Origin: Pseudomonas sp. Q1-7
GTDB lineage: Bacteria > Pseudomonadota > Gammaproteobacteria > Pseudomonadales > Pseudomonadaceae
Reading direction: 5' to 3'
Assembly (NCBI RefSeq): GCF_028010285.1
Contig: NZ_CP116304.1
Location: 2,930,501-2,994,500, forward strand
DNA: 64,000 nt
Of this stretch, positions 34,206-43,168 are shown in pieces (positions within the stretch are counted from its first letter, which is position 1; each line of letters begins with the position of its first letter). Both the position numbers and the translations under genes were made by a program. The notes under the pieces are model-generated. The model did no database searches. It was not told the DNA's origin and worked only from the letters and a program-made list of their open reading frames with translations.

Positions 34206-35642
34206 ATGTTCTTGAAAGTTGAGAGCTACGTCGGCGGACGCTTCCTGGCGCCAGCCGAGGGGAGCTACGTCGACAAGCTCGACCCGCGCACCGGCGAGAA
34301 GCTGGGCGAAGTCGCCAACAGCGGCGCCGCCGACGTGGAGCTGGCCATCCAGTCCGCGCAGGACGCCCTGCCCGCCTGGCGCGACATGCGGCCCGCCGAA
34401 CGGGGCCGCGTCCTGCTGGAGCTGGCGCGCATCGTGCGCCACAGCGAGGACCGCCTGGGCAGGCTGGAAAGCGCCGAGACCGGCAAACCTGGCCGCGAGA
34501 TGGCCGCGCTGATGGACCTCACCGCCCAGTACTTCGAGTTCTACGCCGGCCTGGTCAACGTCATGGACGGCGAAGTCATCAACCAGGGCCCCGACTACCA
34601 CGTCTACACCCGTCGCGACCCCTTCGGCGTGATCGGCGCCATCCTGCCCTGGAACGCCCCGCTGCATCAGGCCGCCCGCGCCATCGCCCCGGCCCTGGCC
34701 ACCGGCAACACGGTCGTGGCCAAGCCCTCGGAGCACACCTCCGCCTCCCTGGTCGAGCTGGCGCGCATCGCCGTCGAAGAAGCCGGCCTGCCTGCCGGCG
34801 TGTTCAACGTGATCGTCGGCAAGGGCAGCGTCATCGGCCCGGTGATGGCGCGCCATCCGCTGATGCGCAAGATTTCCTTCACCGGGGGCCTGACCGCTGG
34901 CCGGGAACTGGGCCGCATCGCCGCCGAACGCATCCTGCCGCTGACCCTGGAACTGGGCGGCAAGTCCGCCAACATCGTCTTCGACGACGCCGACCTGGAC
35001 GCCGCCGCCAAGGGCGCCACGCGGGCCTTCACCTGGAACAGCGGCCAGTGGTGCTGCGCCGGCACCCGCCTGCTGGTGCAGGAGAATATCCACGACCGTT
35101 TCGTCGAGAAGCTGGTGGCCGAGGTCGCCGCCCTGCGCGTCGGCCCGGACTTCGACGCCACCTCCGGGCCCATCACCACCCACGCCCAGTTCGAGAAGAT
35201 CCAGAGCTACTTCGCGATCGCCGAACGCGAAGGCCTGAAGCCCGCCATCGGCGGCAAGGTGGCCAGCGGCGACCACCTGGGCACCGGCTGGTACATCGAG
35301 CCCACGGTATACACCGGCGTGCGCAACGACATGACGCTGGCCAGGGAAGAAATCTTCGGCCCGATCCTCTGCGTCATTCCCTTCAAGGACGAGGCCGACG
35401 CCCTGCACCTGGCCAACGACAGCGAGTTCGGCCTGGGCGCCGGTATCTGGAGCCGCGACATCGGCCGCGTGCACCGGGTGGCCGCCGGCCTGGAGGCCGG
35501 ACGCATCGTGGTCAACGAATACAGCGGCGGCTTCGTGCAGACGCCCTGCGGTGGCTTCAAGCAGAGCGGTTACGGCCGCGAACAGGGCATCGACGCCCTC
35601 TCCCACTACACCCAGCTCAAATCGGTGATCATCCGGCTCTGA
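34206..35642 (+). CDS. aldehyde dehydrogenase
   Basis: A 478-residue NAD(P)-dependent aldehyde dehydrogenase. Visible are the cofactor segment PWNAPLHQAARAIAPALATGNTVVAKPSEHT, the catalytic general-base Glu in LELGGKSAN, and the nucleophilic cysteine in SGQWCCAGTR. RBS GAGGAGACTCGAAG precedes ATG 34206. It oxidises an aldehyde, probably produced in the pathway served by the divergent MHS transporter. It ends at a strong terminator. Confidence 0.94.
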   Translation: MFLKVESYVGGRFLAPAEGSYVDKLDPRTGEKLGEVANSGAADVELAIQSAQDALPAWRDMRPAERGRVLLELARIVRHSEDRLGRLESAETGKPGREMAALMDLTAQYFEFYAGLVNVMDGEVINQGPDYHVYTRRDPFGVIGAILPWNAPLHQAARAIAPALATGNTVVAKPSEHTSASLVELARIAVEEAGLPAGVFNVIVGKGSVIGPVMARHPLMRKISFTGGLTAGRELGRIAAERILPLTLELGGKSANIVFDDADLDAAAKGATRAFTWNSGQWCCAGTRLLVQENIHDRFVEKLVAEVAALRVGPDFDATSGPITTHAQFEKIQSYFAIAEREGLKPAIGGKVASGDHLGTGWYIEPTVYTGVRNDMTLAREEIFGPILCVIPFKDEADALHLANDSEFGLGAGIWSRDIGRVHRVAAGLEAGRIVVNEYSGGFVQTPCGGFKQSGYGREQGIDALSHYTQLKSVIIRL

Positions 35643-35653
35643 AGCCTGCTCCC

Positions 35654-35686
35654 AAACAACACCCCGCCTCGTGCGGGGTGTTGTTT
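35654..35686 (+). terminator. Rho-independent terminator of the aldehyde dehydrogenase gene
   Basis: A long stem, AAACAACACCCCGC / GCGGGGTGTTGTTT, around CTCGT, 12 bases after the stop codon. The A/T-rich base of the stem makes it usable in both directions. Confidence 0.85.
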
Positions 35687-35697
35687 ATCGATGCTTT

Positions 35698-35785
35698 CGT
35701 AGGGTGGATGGCGCTCTTCTCATCCACCAGTGATGCCCAGCTCCACTACGCATGGTGGAAGTAAAGAGCGACTTCCACCCTAGAT
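35698..35785. repeat. dispersed palindromic repeat (diverged copy)
   Basis: GTAGGGTGGATGGCGCTCTT ... ATGGTGGAAGTAAAGAGCGA followed by CTTCCACCCTA. The arms resemble those of the repeats at 43076 and 63797, though with GTGGA in place of GTTTCG. It sits between convergent genes. Confidence 0.55.
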
Positions 35786-35795
35786 CGAACTCAAA

Positions 35796-37070
35796 TCACC
35801 AGAGCGGCACCGTGTAGGTGACGATCAATCGGTTCTCGTCGATATCCGGCCCGAAATTGCTGCGTACCGTCGCGTTGCGCCACTTCAGGCCCAGGTTCTT
35901 CAACGGCCCGCCCTGCACCACGTAGGCCAGGTCGGTGTCCCGTTCCCACTCCTCGCCCTGCTCCGCCCGTCCGGCCAGTTCCACCGCATCGCCCGACAGG
36001 TAGCGGGTCATGAAGGTCAGGCCGGGAAGGCCCAGGGCGGTGAAGTCGAAGTCGTAGCGCGCCTGCCAGGAGCGTTCGTCCTCGTTGCCGAAGTCGTTCA
36101 CCTGCACCAGGTTCACCAGGTAGCCGTCGGCACCATTGACGTAGGCGAAACCGGTATCCCCGCTCATTTGCTGGTAACCAAGGCCGAAGGACTGCGGCCC
36201 ACGCTTGTAGGTGAACATCGCCCCGAAGGCACGGTTGTCGACGTTGCTGCCGCCCTCGTCCGTGCTGCGCGCCCCGCGCAGGTCCGACTTCAGCGAGCCC
36301 GCCGCGCCCAGGTCCAGGTGGTGGCCGAGGGTGAAATAGTGCTGGCGGTAGATACCGTCCAGCGCGGCGTAGTGGTAGCTGCTGCTCAGGTTCGGGGTCC
36401 AGCGGTAACTGGCGCCGGCGAAGTCCAGCGCGTCGCTGGTCCTGCTGCGGCCCGGGACGATGTTGCGCGCGCCACCGCTGAACACCTGCATCGCCTCGTT
36501 ATCCGAGGAGTTGCGCAGGTTGATCCGGTCGAACCGACCGAGGTCGAGCGTCAGGTCGCGGATGTGCGTGCTGCTCAGCCAGGCGCCGCGAAACGTCTGC
36601 GGCAACAGGCGGCTGTCGTTGGACAAGGCAACCGGTAGCTTGGGTTGCAGGGTGCCCAGTTTCAGCAGGCTGTCGTCGATTCGCAGCTTGGCGGTGAGCC
36701 CCAGTTCGCCGTAGTCGTCCTGGGCGCGATTGGGTTTCTCGCGGTCGACCTGCAGCAGACCGGTGCCGCTGCGCGCCGGACTGGAGTCCAGTTTCACGCC
36801 GAGCAAGCCCAGGGCATCGATGCCGATGCCGACGGGACCCTCGGTGAAGCCCGACTCATAGCGCAGCAGCAAGCCCTGGGCCCACTCCTCGGCCTTGCTT
36901 TGGGCGGCCGCCTCCTGGCGGAAGTCGCGGTTGAAGTAGACGTTGCGCAGTTCCAGGCTGGCCCTGGAGTCGGTGAGGACGTCAGCGCTGACGACGCTGC
37001 TGGCGGTGATTCCGCAGAGCGCAAGGAAGACCTGGGAGCCGAAGGCATCGGCCCGTTTCGGGGTGGTCAT
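35796..37070 (-). CDS. OprD-family outer-membrane porin
   Basis: A 424-residue porin. The start at ATG 37070 gives a signal peptide of about 29 residues (ending SSVVSAD). The family opening SLELRNVYFNRDF, GFTEGPVGIGIDALGLLGVKLD, NDSRLLPQTFRG and the closing strand VTYTVPLW are all present. It is divergent from a LysR gene with a TTGA-N7-TCAA site between them. With the CoA operon downstream of that LysR, it probably takes up the substrate of that pathway. Confidence 0.93.
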   Translation of the reverse strand: MTTPKRADAFGSQVFLALCGITASSVVSADVLTDSRASLELRNVYFNRDFRQEAAAQSKAEEWAQGLLLRYESGFTEGPVGIGIDALGLLGVKLDSSPARSGTGLLQVDREKPNRAQDDYGELGLTAKLRIDDSLLKLGTLQPKLPVALSNDSRLLPQTFRGAWLSSTHIRDLTLDLGRFDRINLRNSSDNEAMQVFSGGARNIVPGRSRTSDALDFAGASYRWTPNLSSSYHYAALDGIYRQHYFTLGHHLDLGAAGSLKSDLRGARSTDEGGSNVDNRAFGAMFTYKRGPQSFGLGYQQMSGDTGFAYVNGADGYLVNLVQVNDFGNEDERSWQARYDFDFTALGLPGLTFMTRYLSGDAVELAGRAEQGEEWERDTDLAYVVQGGPLKNLGLKWRNATVRSNFGPDIDENRLIVTYTVPLW

Positions 37071-37163
37071 CGGGCGGTACTCTCTTGTTGTTGTGATAAG
37101 TCCGGAGGCCGATGCTAGAAAGGCGCCGGAGGCCGCGACAAACGAGAAAATCAGGGCTTTCGC

Positions 37164-37178
37164 TTGAGATTTACTCAA
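37164..37178. promoter_or_regulatory. TTGA-N7-TCAA operator, site 3
   Basis: TTGAGATTTACTCAA lies between the OprD gene (starts 37070) and the LysR gene (starts 37234), 56 bases from the LysR start. The flank CGC matches sites 1 and 3; see site 1. Confidence 0.65.
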
Positions 37179-37233
37179 TCAGAACTAGAGTAAGATTCCG
37201 CGCCCTTCACGACTCCAAGAAGAAGATCCGCAG

Positions 37234-38139
37234 ATGGACAGACTGCCGCCGCTCAACGCCGTGCGCGCCTTCGAGGCCGTAGCCCGGCACCTCAGCATCA
37301 CCCTCGCCGCCGATGAACTGAACGTCACCCCCGGGGCCGTATCGCGGCAGATCCGTACCCTGGAGGACTACATGGAACAGCCGCTGTTCACCCGCGGCCA
37401 TCGCCAGATCACCCTCACCCCGGCTGGCGAGCAGTACTTCAAGGCAGTGGCGCGCATCATCGAAGACCTGCGCGGTGCCACCCGCAAGCTCAAGCGCCCC
37501 ACCAAGCGCCGGCAGATCAAGGTGCGCGCCTATACCACCTTCGCCATGCAATGGCTGATCCCGCGCCTGGCCAGCTTCCACCAGGAGAACCCGAAGATCG
37601 AAGTGCTGCTGACCGCGTCCCTCGACCCGGTGGACTTTCACAAGGAGGACCTGGACGCCGCCATCCGCCTCGGCGCCGGCGACTGGCCCAACTGCAACTG
37701 CTACGCGCTCAGCGACAACGTGCTGGCTCCGGTGTGCAGCCCGGCCCTGCTGGAGCTCGGCCCGGGCCTGCACGAGCCGGCGGACGTGGCCGAATACACC
37801 ATGCTGCATTCCATCGCCCGCCCGGATGACTGGAGTCACTGGCTGCAGGCGGCGGGTATCGGGAGTGCGGTGGATGCCCGCGCCGGCATGACCTACCAGA
37901 GTTCGTCCATGGCCTACGCGGCGGCAGCCGGCGGCCAGGGCATCGCCATCGCCCAGTTGTTCCTGGTGGAAAAGGAATTGCGCGAGGGCACCCTGGTGCG
38001 GCCCTTCCCGCAGACGGTGGACATGGGCGCCTACACCTATTACCTGCTGACCCCGAAACACCGGGCGGAAAGTGAAGACATGGGCACCTTCCGCCAGTGG
38101 CTGCTGGAGCAGGCGCGCCGTACACGGCACACCGCATAG
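37234..38139 (+). CDS. LysR-family regulator (GcvA-like), candidate controller of the TTGA-N7-TCAA regulon
   Basis: A 301-residue regulator whose opening, LPPLNAVRAFEAVARHLSITLAADELNVTPGAVSRQIRTLEDYMEQPLFTR, is typical of the GcvA branch of LysR proteins. The effector-binding domain is complete. It is central to the block: a palindromic T-N11-A operator lies in its own promoter, and the same sequence occurs at the ALDH/MHS promoter, before the CoA operon and (one mismatch) before another GcvA-like LysR gene. Regulation of all these by this protein is an inference. Confidence 0.93.
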   Translation: MDRLPPLNAVRAFEAVARHLSITLAADELNVTPGAVSRQIRTLEDYMEQPLFTRGHRQITLTPAGEQYFKAVARIIEDLRGATRKLKRPTKRRQIKVRAYTTFAMQWLIPRLASFHQENPKIEVLLTASLDPVDFHKEDLDAAIRLGAGDWPNCNCYALSDNVLAPVCSPALLELGPGLHEPADVAEYTMLHSIARPDDWSHWLQAAGIGSAVDARAGMTYQSSSMAYAAAAGGQGIAIAQLFLVEKELREGTLVRPFPQTVDMGAYTYYLLTPKHRAESEDMGTFRQWLLEQARRTRHTA

Positions 38140-38225
38140 GGCTTTTCGCAGGTTGCGGTAGAGCGACGCGAAACCCAACGAGCGGACCTGACGCCACGCA
38201 GCATTCGGCTTGGCCCAGCCCCCTC

Positions 38226-39422
38226 CTACGCCGCGATCACTGCGCCGCTTTCCAGCATGTCCGCCATTTCCCGCTCGCTGAAACCCATCTCCGCCAGCAG
38301 CTCGCGGGAATGCTCGCCCTTGTCCGGCGCCGGCAGGTAGGGCTGCTCGGCAGCCTCGGCGCTGTTCACCGGGAAGCCCGGCACCCGCAGCAGGCCATGG
38401 CGCGGATGGGTAATGCTGGCGAACATACCGTTCTCGGCGATCTGCGGATGGTTCAGCAGGTCACGGTAATCGGCCACCCTGGCGCAGAGGATGTCCGCCG
38501 CGCGAAGCCGCTCCAGCCAATGCGCGCAGGATTCGGTACGGAACACGGCGGTGAGCGCCTCCTGCATCTCGGCGCGATGGGCCACGCGCTGGGCAGAACT
38601 GATGAAGCGTGGATCGTCCGTCCACTCGGGGTGGCCGAGCACCCCGCACAGCCGCTCCCAGCGGTTGCCGTTGTAGGCCGCCACCATCAGCCAGCCATCC
38701 GCTGTCTGGAAGGCCTCGTTGGGTGCCGAATAGGGCGCCGCGCTGCCGATGGGCGTCGGCAGTTCGCCGTCGCGCAGGTAGCTGCTGATGGACGACTGCT
38801 GCAGGGCCAGCGCCGAATTCATCAGGCTCACGTCCAGATGACCGCCCAGCCCGTCCCGGTGCCGCGCCTGCAGCTTGGCGAGGATGGCCATGCACGCCAT
38901 GTAGCCGGTCACCACATCCACCACCGGCGCCTGCACCTTGCACGGCGGCGCGCCGGGGATGCCGATCAGGCTCATCAGGCCGGAGTCGGCCTGGAGGATG
39001 CCATCCACCCCGGCACGGTCCGCGTAGGGCCCTTGCTGGCCGTAGGCGGAAATGGAGCAGTAGACCAGCGCCGGATTCAGCGCCGCCACGGTCTCGTAGC
39101 CCAGTCCCAGGCGTGCCATGACGCCGGGCCGCATGCTTTCGATCAGCACGTCGGCTTCGGTCACCAGGCGTTGCGCAACGGCCAGCGCCGCCGGCTGCTT
39201 GAGGTCGAGGCAGAGGCCCTGCTTGCCCCGGTTGAAACCGTGGTACAGGGCGCTGTCCTCGCCGACCCAGGCCGGCCCCAGGCTGCGCCCGAGGTCGCCT
39301 TCCGGCGCCTCGACCTTGATCACCCGCGCGCCCATGTCGGCCAGCAGCATGGTGCAGGTGGGCCCGGCGGCGATCTGGGTGAAATCCACCACCGTCAGGC
39401 CTCGCAGGGCGTCACGCAGCAT
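38226..39422 (-). CDS. CaiB/BaiF-family CoA-transferase (class III)
   Basis: A 398-residue family III CoA-transferase that moves CoA between carboxylic acids. The N-terminal motif VVDFTQIAAGPTCTMLLADMGARVIKVEAPEGDLGR is characteristic, and the catalytic Asp is in the LDLKQPAALA...ADVLIESMRPGVMARLGLGYE segment. It is the last gene of the six-gene operon starting at 42908 and overlaps the thioesterase gene by 11 bases. It likely activates the pathway substrate, with succinyl-CoA or another acyl-CoA as donor. Confidence 0.92.
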   Translation of the reverse strand: MLRDALRGLTVVDFTQIAAGPTCTMLLADMGARVIKVEAPEGDLGRSLGPAWVGEDSALYHGFNRGKQGLCLDLKQPAALAVAQRLVTEADVLIESMRPGVMARLGLGYETVAALNPALVYCSISAYGQQGPYADRAGVDGILQADSGLMSLIGIPGAPPCKVQAPVVDVVTGYMACMAILAKLQARHRDGLGGHLDVSLMNSALALQQSSISSYLRDGELPTPIGSAAPYSAPNEAFQTADGWLMVAAYNGNRWERLCGVLGHPEWTDDPRFISSAQRVAHRAEMQEALTAVFRTESCAHWLERLRAADILCARVADYRDLLNHPQIAENGMFASITHPRHGLLRVPGFPVNSAEAAEQPYLPAPDKGEHSRELLAEMGFSEREMADMLESGAVIAA

Positions 39423-39807
39423 GGCGCGCCCCTCCCTGCTTGAAGGTGCCCTGGGCGGTCGCCAGCAACTCGCCGCCCTCGGTCGTCAGCGTGGCTTCGG
39501 CGAAATACAGGCTGCGCCCGCTACGGCTGATCCTGCCGCAGGCGATCACGGTCCCGGAGCGGGCCGCTTTCAGGTAGGCGATGTTGAGCATCACGGTGAC
39601 GCCATGGACCTCCTCCTCGCCCTCGGCGGCATGCAGGCCCGCATAGCCGCAGGCCGCATCCAGCAGGGTGGCGACCAGTCCGCCGTGGAGCATGCCCTGG
39701 CGGTTCAGGTGGCGCGCCTGGATAGGCAGGTGAAACGTGGCCTCGCCGCCGGTCCAGTGGACCAGTTCGACGCCGAGGCTCTGCAGGAACGGATTGCTCA
39801 ATTGCAT
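39412..39807 (-). CDS. PaaI-family hotdog thioesterase
   Basis: A 131-residue hotdog-fold acyl-CoA thioesterase. The catalytic region reads NRQGMLHGGLVATLLDAACGYA (HGG plus the Asp of LLDAA), as in PaaI, and the last strand LLATAQGTFKQ is standard. It probably rescues CoA from dead-end thioesters in the pathway. It is located between the enoyl-CoA hydratase (16-base gap) and CoA-transferase genes. Confidence 0.9.
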   Translation of the reverse strand: MQLSNPFLQSLGVELVHWTGGEATFHLPIQARHLNRQGMLHGGLVATLLDAACGYAGLHAAEGEEEVHGVTVMLNIAYLKAARSGTVIACGRISRSGRSLYFAEATLTTEGGELLATAQGTFKQGGARHAA

Positions 39808-39823
39808 CTTGGCTCTCCCGGAC

Positions 39824-40630
39824 CTAGCGGCCCTTGTAGTGCGGCGGGCGTTTCTCGGCGAAGGCCGCGCGACCTTCCAGGCGGTCCTCGGTGTCCCGCA
39901 GCACGCCCCAGTAGAGTTCGGTCAGGCGCTGGGCATCGGCATCCGACAGGTGCGCGGTCTGCCGCGCCAGGGACTGCAATGCCTGGATCGCCAGCGGCGC
40001 CTGGGCGGCAACGCGTTCGGCCAGGGCAAGCGCGCGGTCGAGCAGCGCCGCCGGGCTGTCGGCGACTTCCGAGACCAGCCCGATGGCCAATGCCTGGGCG
40101 GCGTCGATGCGTTGCCCGGTCAGGGCCATCTGCATGGCATGGGCTGGCGGCACCGCCTTCAGCAGGCGATGCAGGCCGGACACCGCCGGGATCGAACCGA
40201 CCACCGCCTCCGGCAGGCCGAAGCTGGCGTTGCCGGAGGCGATGCGCAGGTCGCACTGCAGCGCCAGCTCCAGGCCGCCGCCGAGGCAGTGGCCGTTCAC
40301 CGCGGCGATCAGCGGCTTGCGCAGGTCGAGGTCGGCGAGATCCATCAGGCGGATATAGAGGCCGGCCTCGGCGGCCGGCTCCTTGTCCAGGAACAGCGCC
40401 TCGGCATAGGACGCCGACGAATCGCGGGTGCGTTTCAGGTCGGCGCCGACGCAGAACGCGCGCTCCCCGGCCCCGCTGAGGATCGCCACACGTACCTCGC
40501 GGCGATCGCGGACCTCCGCCAGGTGCCCGCGCAGGGCACGCAGGGCATCCAGGTCGAGCGCGTTGAGGGCGTCGGGACGCTCCAGGGTGATCAGGGCGAC
40601 GGCGCCCCGGATCTGCAGGCTTACGGACAT
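39824..40630 (-). CDS. enoyl-CoA hydratase/isomerase family protein
   Basis: A 268-residue crotonase-fold enzyme. The start is at ATG 40630 (MSVSLQIRGAVALITLERPDALNALD) with GGGAGGCCGCC upstream. The oxyanion-hole segments are ERAFCVGADLK and VNGHCLGGGLELALQCDLRIAS, and the two catalytic acid positions are E in GLPEAVVGSIP and a Val/Ser stretch thereafter. It hydrates a 2-enoyl-CoA or cleaves a related thioester in the operon's beta-oxidation-like route. It starts 10 bases after the SDR gene stop. Confidence 0.92.
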   Translation of the reverse strand: MSVSLQIRGAVALITLERPDALNALDLDALRALRGHLAEVRDRREVRVAILSGAGERAFCVGADLKRTRDSSASYAEALFLDKEPAAEAGLYIRLMDLADLDLRKPLIAAVNGHCLGGGLELALQCDLRIASGNASFGLPEAVVGSIPAVSGLHRLLKAVPPAHAMQMALTGQRIDAAQALAIGLVSEVADSPAALLDRALALAERVAAQAPLAIQALQSLARQTAHLSDADAQRLTELYWGVLRDTEDRLEGRAAFAEKRPPHYKGR

Positions 40631-40640
40631 GGCGGCCTCC

Positions 40641-41405
40641 CTACACGCTGGCCGAGGACAGGCTGCGCCCGCCACAGACATACAGGGTCTGGCCGGTGAC
40701 GTAAGCGCTGGCCGGGTCGAGGAAGAACTCCACCGCATTGGCGATGTCGTCCGGCACGCCGATGCGCTTGACCGGCACCGTGTCCTTCAGGCGCGCCTGC
40801 ACCTCCGGCTCGAAGGCCTGGAACAGCGGCGTATCGACGATCCCCGGGGCGACGGTGTTGACCGTGATGCCCTTGGACGCGAACTCGATGGCCAGGCTGC
40901 GGGTCAGGCTCACCACCCCGCCCTTGGCGGCGGAATAGTTAGCCTGGCCAAAGCCGCCCAGCCAGGCGCGTGAGGACAGGTTGACGATGCGCCCGAAGCC
41001 CGCCTCCAGCATCAGCGGCAAGGCTGCCTTGCAGCAGAGGAACTGCGCCCGCAGGTTGGTATCCACCACCAGGTCCCAGTCGTCCTCGGTCATCTTCAGG
41101 AAACGCTTGTCGCGCACCACGCCCGCGTTGTTCACCAGAAAGTCCAGTCGCCCGGACCGTTCGCGGATCTGCCCGAAGGCCTGCTCCACTTCGCCGCCCT
41201 GGGTCAGGTCCAGGGCGATGCCATGGGCATCCAGGCCTTCGACTCGCAGCCGTTCGGCCGCGTCCTGCAGGGCCGCCACGTCGCGGTCCAGCAGATACAC
41301 CGCCACACCCTGGCGCGCCAGGCGGGTGGCGATGCCCAGTCCGATGCCGCGGGCGGCGCCGGTGACGGCCGCCACCTGGCCTTGCTGGAATCGATTCGCG
41401 CTCAT
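40641..41405 (-). CDS. SDR-family 3-oxoacyl reductase / 3-hydroxyacyl-CoA dehydrogenase
   Basis: A 254-residue SDR with TGAARGIGLG, NNAGV, SSRAW and YSAAKGG motifs and the FabG-like ending. The start at ATG 41405 follows the thiolase stop by one base. The order thiolase, SDR, hydratase suggests it acts as the 3-hydroxyacyl-CoA dehydrogenase of the cycle. Confidence 0.92.
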   Translation of the reverse strand: MSANRFQQGQVAAVTGAARGIGLGIATRLARQGVAVYLLDRDVAALQDAAERLRVEGLDAHGIALDLTQGGEVEQAFGQIRERSGRLDFLVNNAGVVRDKRFLKMTEDDWDLVVDTNLRAQFLCCKAALPLMLEAGFGRIVNLSSRAWLGGFGQANYSAAKGGVVSLTRSLAIEFASKGITVNTVAPGIVDTPLFQAFEPEVQARLKDTVPVKRIGVPDDIANAVEFFLDPASAYVTGQTLYVCGGRSLSSASV

Positions 41406-41406
41406 C

Positions 41407-42555
41407 TCACACCCCCAGCACGTGAACGGAAGACGCGGCGTGATCGACACCGGCGATACCGCCGCCGGTGCACTGGGCAACGCCGATGCGCGGCTGGTTG
41501 TCGGCCTGGCGGCCGTGGGCCCGGCCCTGCAACTGCCACATCAGTTCGACCATCTGCGCGACGCCGGTGGCGCCCAGCGGATGCCCCTTGGCGAGCAGGC
41601 CGCCGCTGGGGTTCACCGGCACCCGGCCGCCCAGGGCGGTGGCCCCGGACAGCAGCAGCGGCACGGCCTCGCCGTGGGGGGCCAGGCCCAGGGCCTCGTA
41701 GTAAAGGAGTTCGGCGATGGTGAAGGCGTCATGCAGCTCCACCACGCCGACATCGCGGGGCTCCACCCCGGCCTGCTCGTAGGCCAGGCGCGCCGCGCGG
41801 GCGGTGATTTCGGCGTCAAGGATGTCGTCGCGGGCGCCCTCGCGCAGGCCGGAAACCACGACGGAACCCAGCACGCGCACGTCCCTGGCGTGGGGGCCGG
41901 GCTGGTTGCCCAGCACCAGGGCGGCGGCGCCATCCACCTGGGACGGGCAGCACTGCAGCAGGGTCAGCGGGTCGGCGATCATGCGTGAGCCCAGCACCTC
42001 TTCCAGGGTCACTTCGCTGCGCTGCTGGGCGTACTCGTTGAGGGCACCATGGCGGCGGTTCTTCACCGCCACCCGGGCGAGGTCCGCCGGACTGGCGCCG
42101 CGCTCGTGGAGGAAGCGCGTGGCGCGCATGGCATAGACCGCCGGCAGGACCATCCCGGCGGTGGCGTAGAGGTCGGTCTTCTCGTCGTTGCGTTGCAGCG
42201 GGATGGTGCCGCCGCCGAGCTGGGTGAGTTGCTCGATGCCGAACACCAGCACCCGTTCGTACTGGCCCGCCAGCAGCGCGTGGCGCGCCAGGTGCACGGC
42301 GGTGGCGCCGCTGGCGCAGGCGTTCTCGACGTTGTAGACCGGGATGCCGGCGAGGTTCAGGTCACGCAGGATCACCTGGCCGAGGATCATGCCACCCAGC
42401 ACATTGGCGCAGTAGATCGCCTGGATATCCTTGAGTTCGACACCGGCGTCGGCCACCGCGGCGAGGATCGCCTGTTGCGCCAGCTCCGGCGCCATCACGC
42501 CCGGGTGACGGCCGAAGCGGGTCATGGCGCCGCCCATTACATGCATCTGGCTCAT
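41407..42555 (-). CDS. SCP-X/DUF35-associated thiolase
   Basis: A 382-residue thiolase of the kind that pairs with DUF35 OB-fold proteins. The nucleophilic cysteine is C80 in NVENACASGATA, the histidine is in GGLLAKGHPLGATG, and the second catalytic Cys is in GVAQCTGGG. It cleaves a 3-oxoacyl-CoA, or catalyses an aldol-type step when partnered with DUF35 as in steroid and cholate side-chain degradation. Its start overlaps the DUF35 stop codon by 4 bases. Confidence 0.92.
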   Translation of the reverse strand: MSQMHVMGGAMTRFGRHPGVMAPELAQQAILAAVADAGVELKDIQAIYCANVLGGMILGQVILRDLNLAGIPVYNVENACASGATAVHLARHALLAGQYERVLVFGIEQLTQLGGGTIPLQRNDEKTDLYATAGMVLPAVYAMRATRFLHERGASPADLARVAVKNRRHGALNEYAQQRSEVTLEEVLGSRMIADPLTLLQCCPSQVDGAAALVLGNQPGPHARDVRVLGSVVVSGLREGARDDILDAEITARAARLAYEQAGVEPRDVGVVELHDAFTIAELLYYEALGLAPHGEAVPLLLSGATALGGRVPVNPSGGLLAKGHPLGATGVAQMVELMWQLQGRAHGRQADNQPRIGVAQCTGGGIAGVDHAASSVHVLGV

Positions 42556-42908
42556 TGGCGGGCCTCCAGGGATTCGAATACATAGCCATAGGTGTCGTCG
42601 GGCAGGATGCGGTAGCGGCCGCCGATCACCGGGCGCTCACCGCCGGTGATGCGACCGAACAGGCGCAACGGGCCTTCGAGGTCCAGGTAGCCCAGGGCGA
42701 AGGGCGCGAGGCCGCTCTTCGGGCTCGGGTGGATGAGGGTGAAGCTGTACAGCTCGCCCTCGCCGGCCAGGGCTTCGACCTGATACTGGTCAGCCAGCGG
42801 CGAGTGACCGGGCAGCGCCGGGAATACGAGTTCGCCACTGGCGATATGGCGGGAGCCAAGCAGGCGCGAGGGGCTATCGGCCCCCCAGAGGGATGGCAGC
42901 GGGTTCAT
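42552..42908 (-). CDS. DUF35 OB-fold protein lacking zinc-ribbon cysteines
   Basis: A 118-residue protein. The segment GELVFPALPGHS where a CxxC zinc ribbon would normally lie has no cysteine anywhere in the protein. The OB-fold core (GEGELYSFTLIHPSPK..APFALGYLDLE) is clear. DUF35 proteins are accessory partners of SCP-X-type thiolases. First gene of the six-gene operon; ATG 42908 has AGGAGG about 6 bases upstream, and an LTTR box lies about 100 bases further. Confidence 0.85.
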   Translation of the reverse strand: MNPLPSLWGADSPSRLLGSRHIASGELVFPALPGHSPLADQYQVEALAGEGELYSFTLIHPSPKSGLAPFALGYLDLEGPLRLFGRITGGERPVIGGRYRILPDDTYGYVFESLEARQ

Positions 42909-43008
42909 GTCGACCTCCTGTTGTTTTCAGCCGCGAGAACGGCTCTGGACTGGAGCTATGGTCGACACCGGGCGGGAGCCCGACAAACGATATAAAGACC
43001 GCTATCGA

Positions 43009-43023
43009 TTGAGTTTTAATCAA
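43009..43023. promoter_or_regulatory. TTGA-N7-TCAA operator, site 4
   Basis: TTGAGTTTTAATCAA, 100-115 bases upstream of the CoA operon start at 42908. Its flanking CGA matches site 2. Confidence 0.6.
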
Positions 43024-43075
43024 CCCAAAGGGCGTACAGCCCCGGTAGGGCGCGCCGCGTGCACGTGTTGACGAT

Positions 43076-43144
43076 GGGTTTCGCTCCGCTCTACCCATCC
43101 TACGGCTGCGTCCACATGTAGGATGGGTAGAGCCTGCGAAACCC
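43076..43144. repeat. dispersed palindromic repeat, long hairpin
   Basis: Arms GGGTTTCGCTCCGCTCTACC... and its complement (..GGTAGAGCCTGCGAAACCC) form a near-perfect hairpin of about 27 bp per arm around GGCTGCGTCCACAT. It is located after the Mo hydroxylase gene stop, so it may act as terminator. It is the same family as the 95-bp array at 48122-51683. Confidence 0.75.
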
Positions 43145-43168
43145 CTCAGATCGGTGAAGGAGCCGTCC

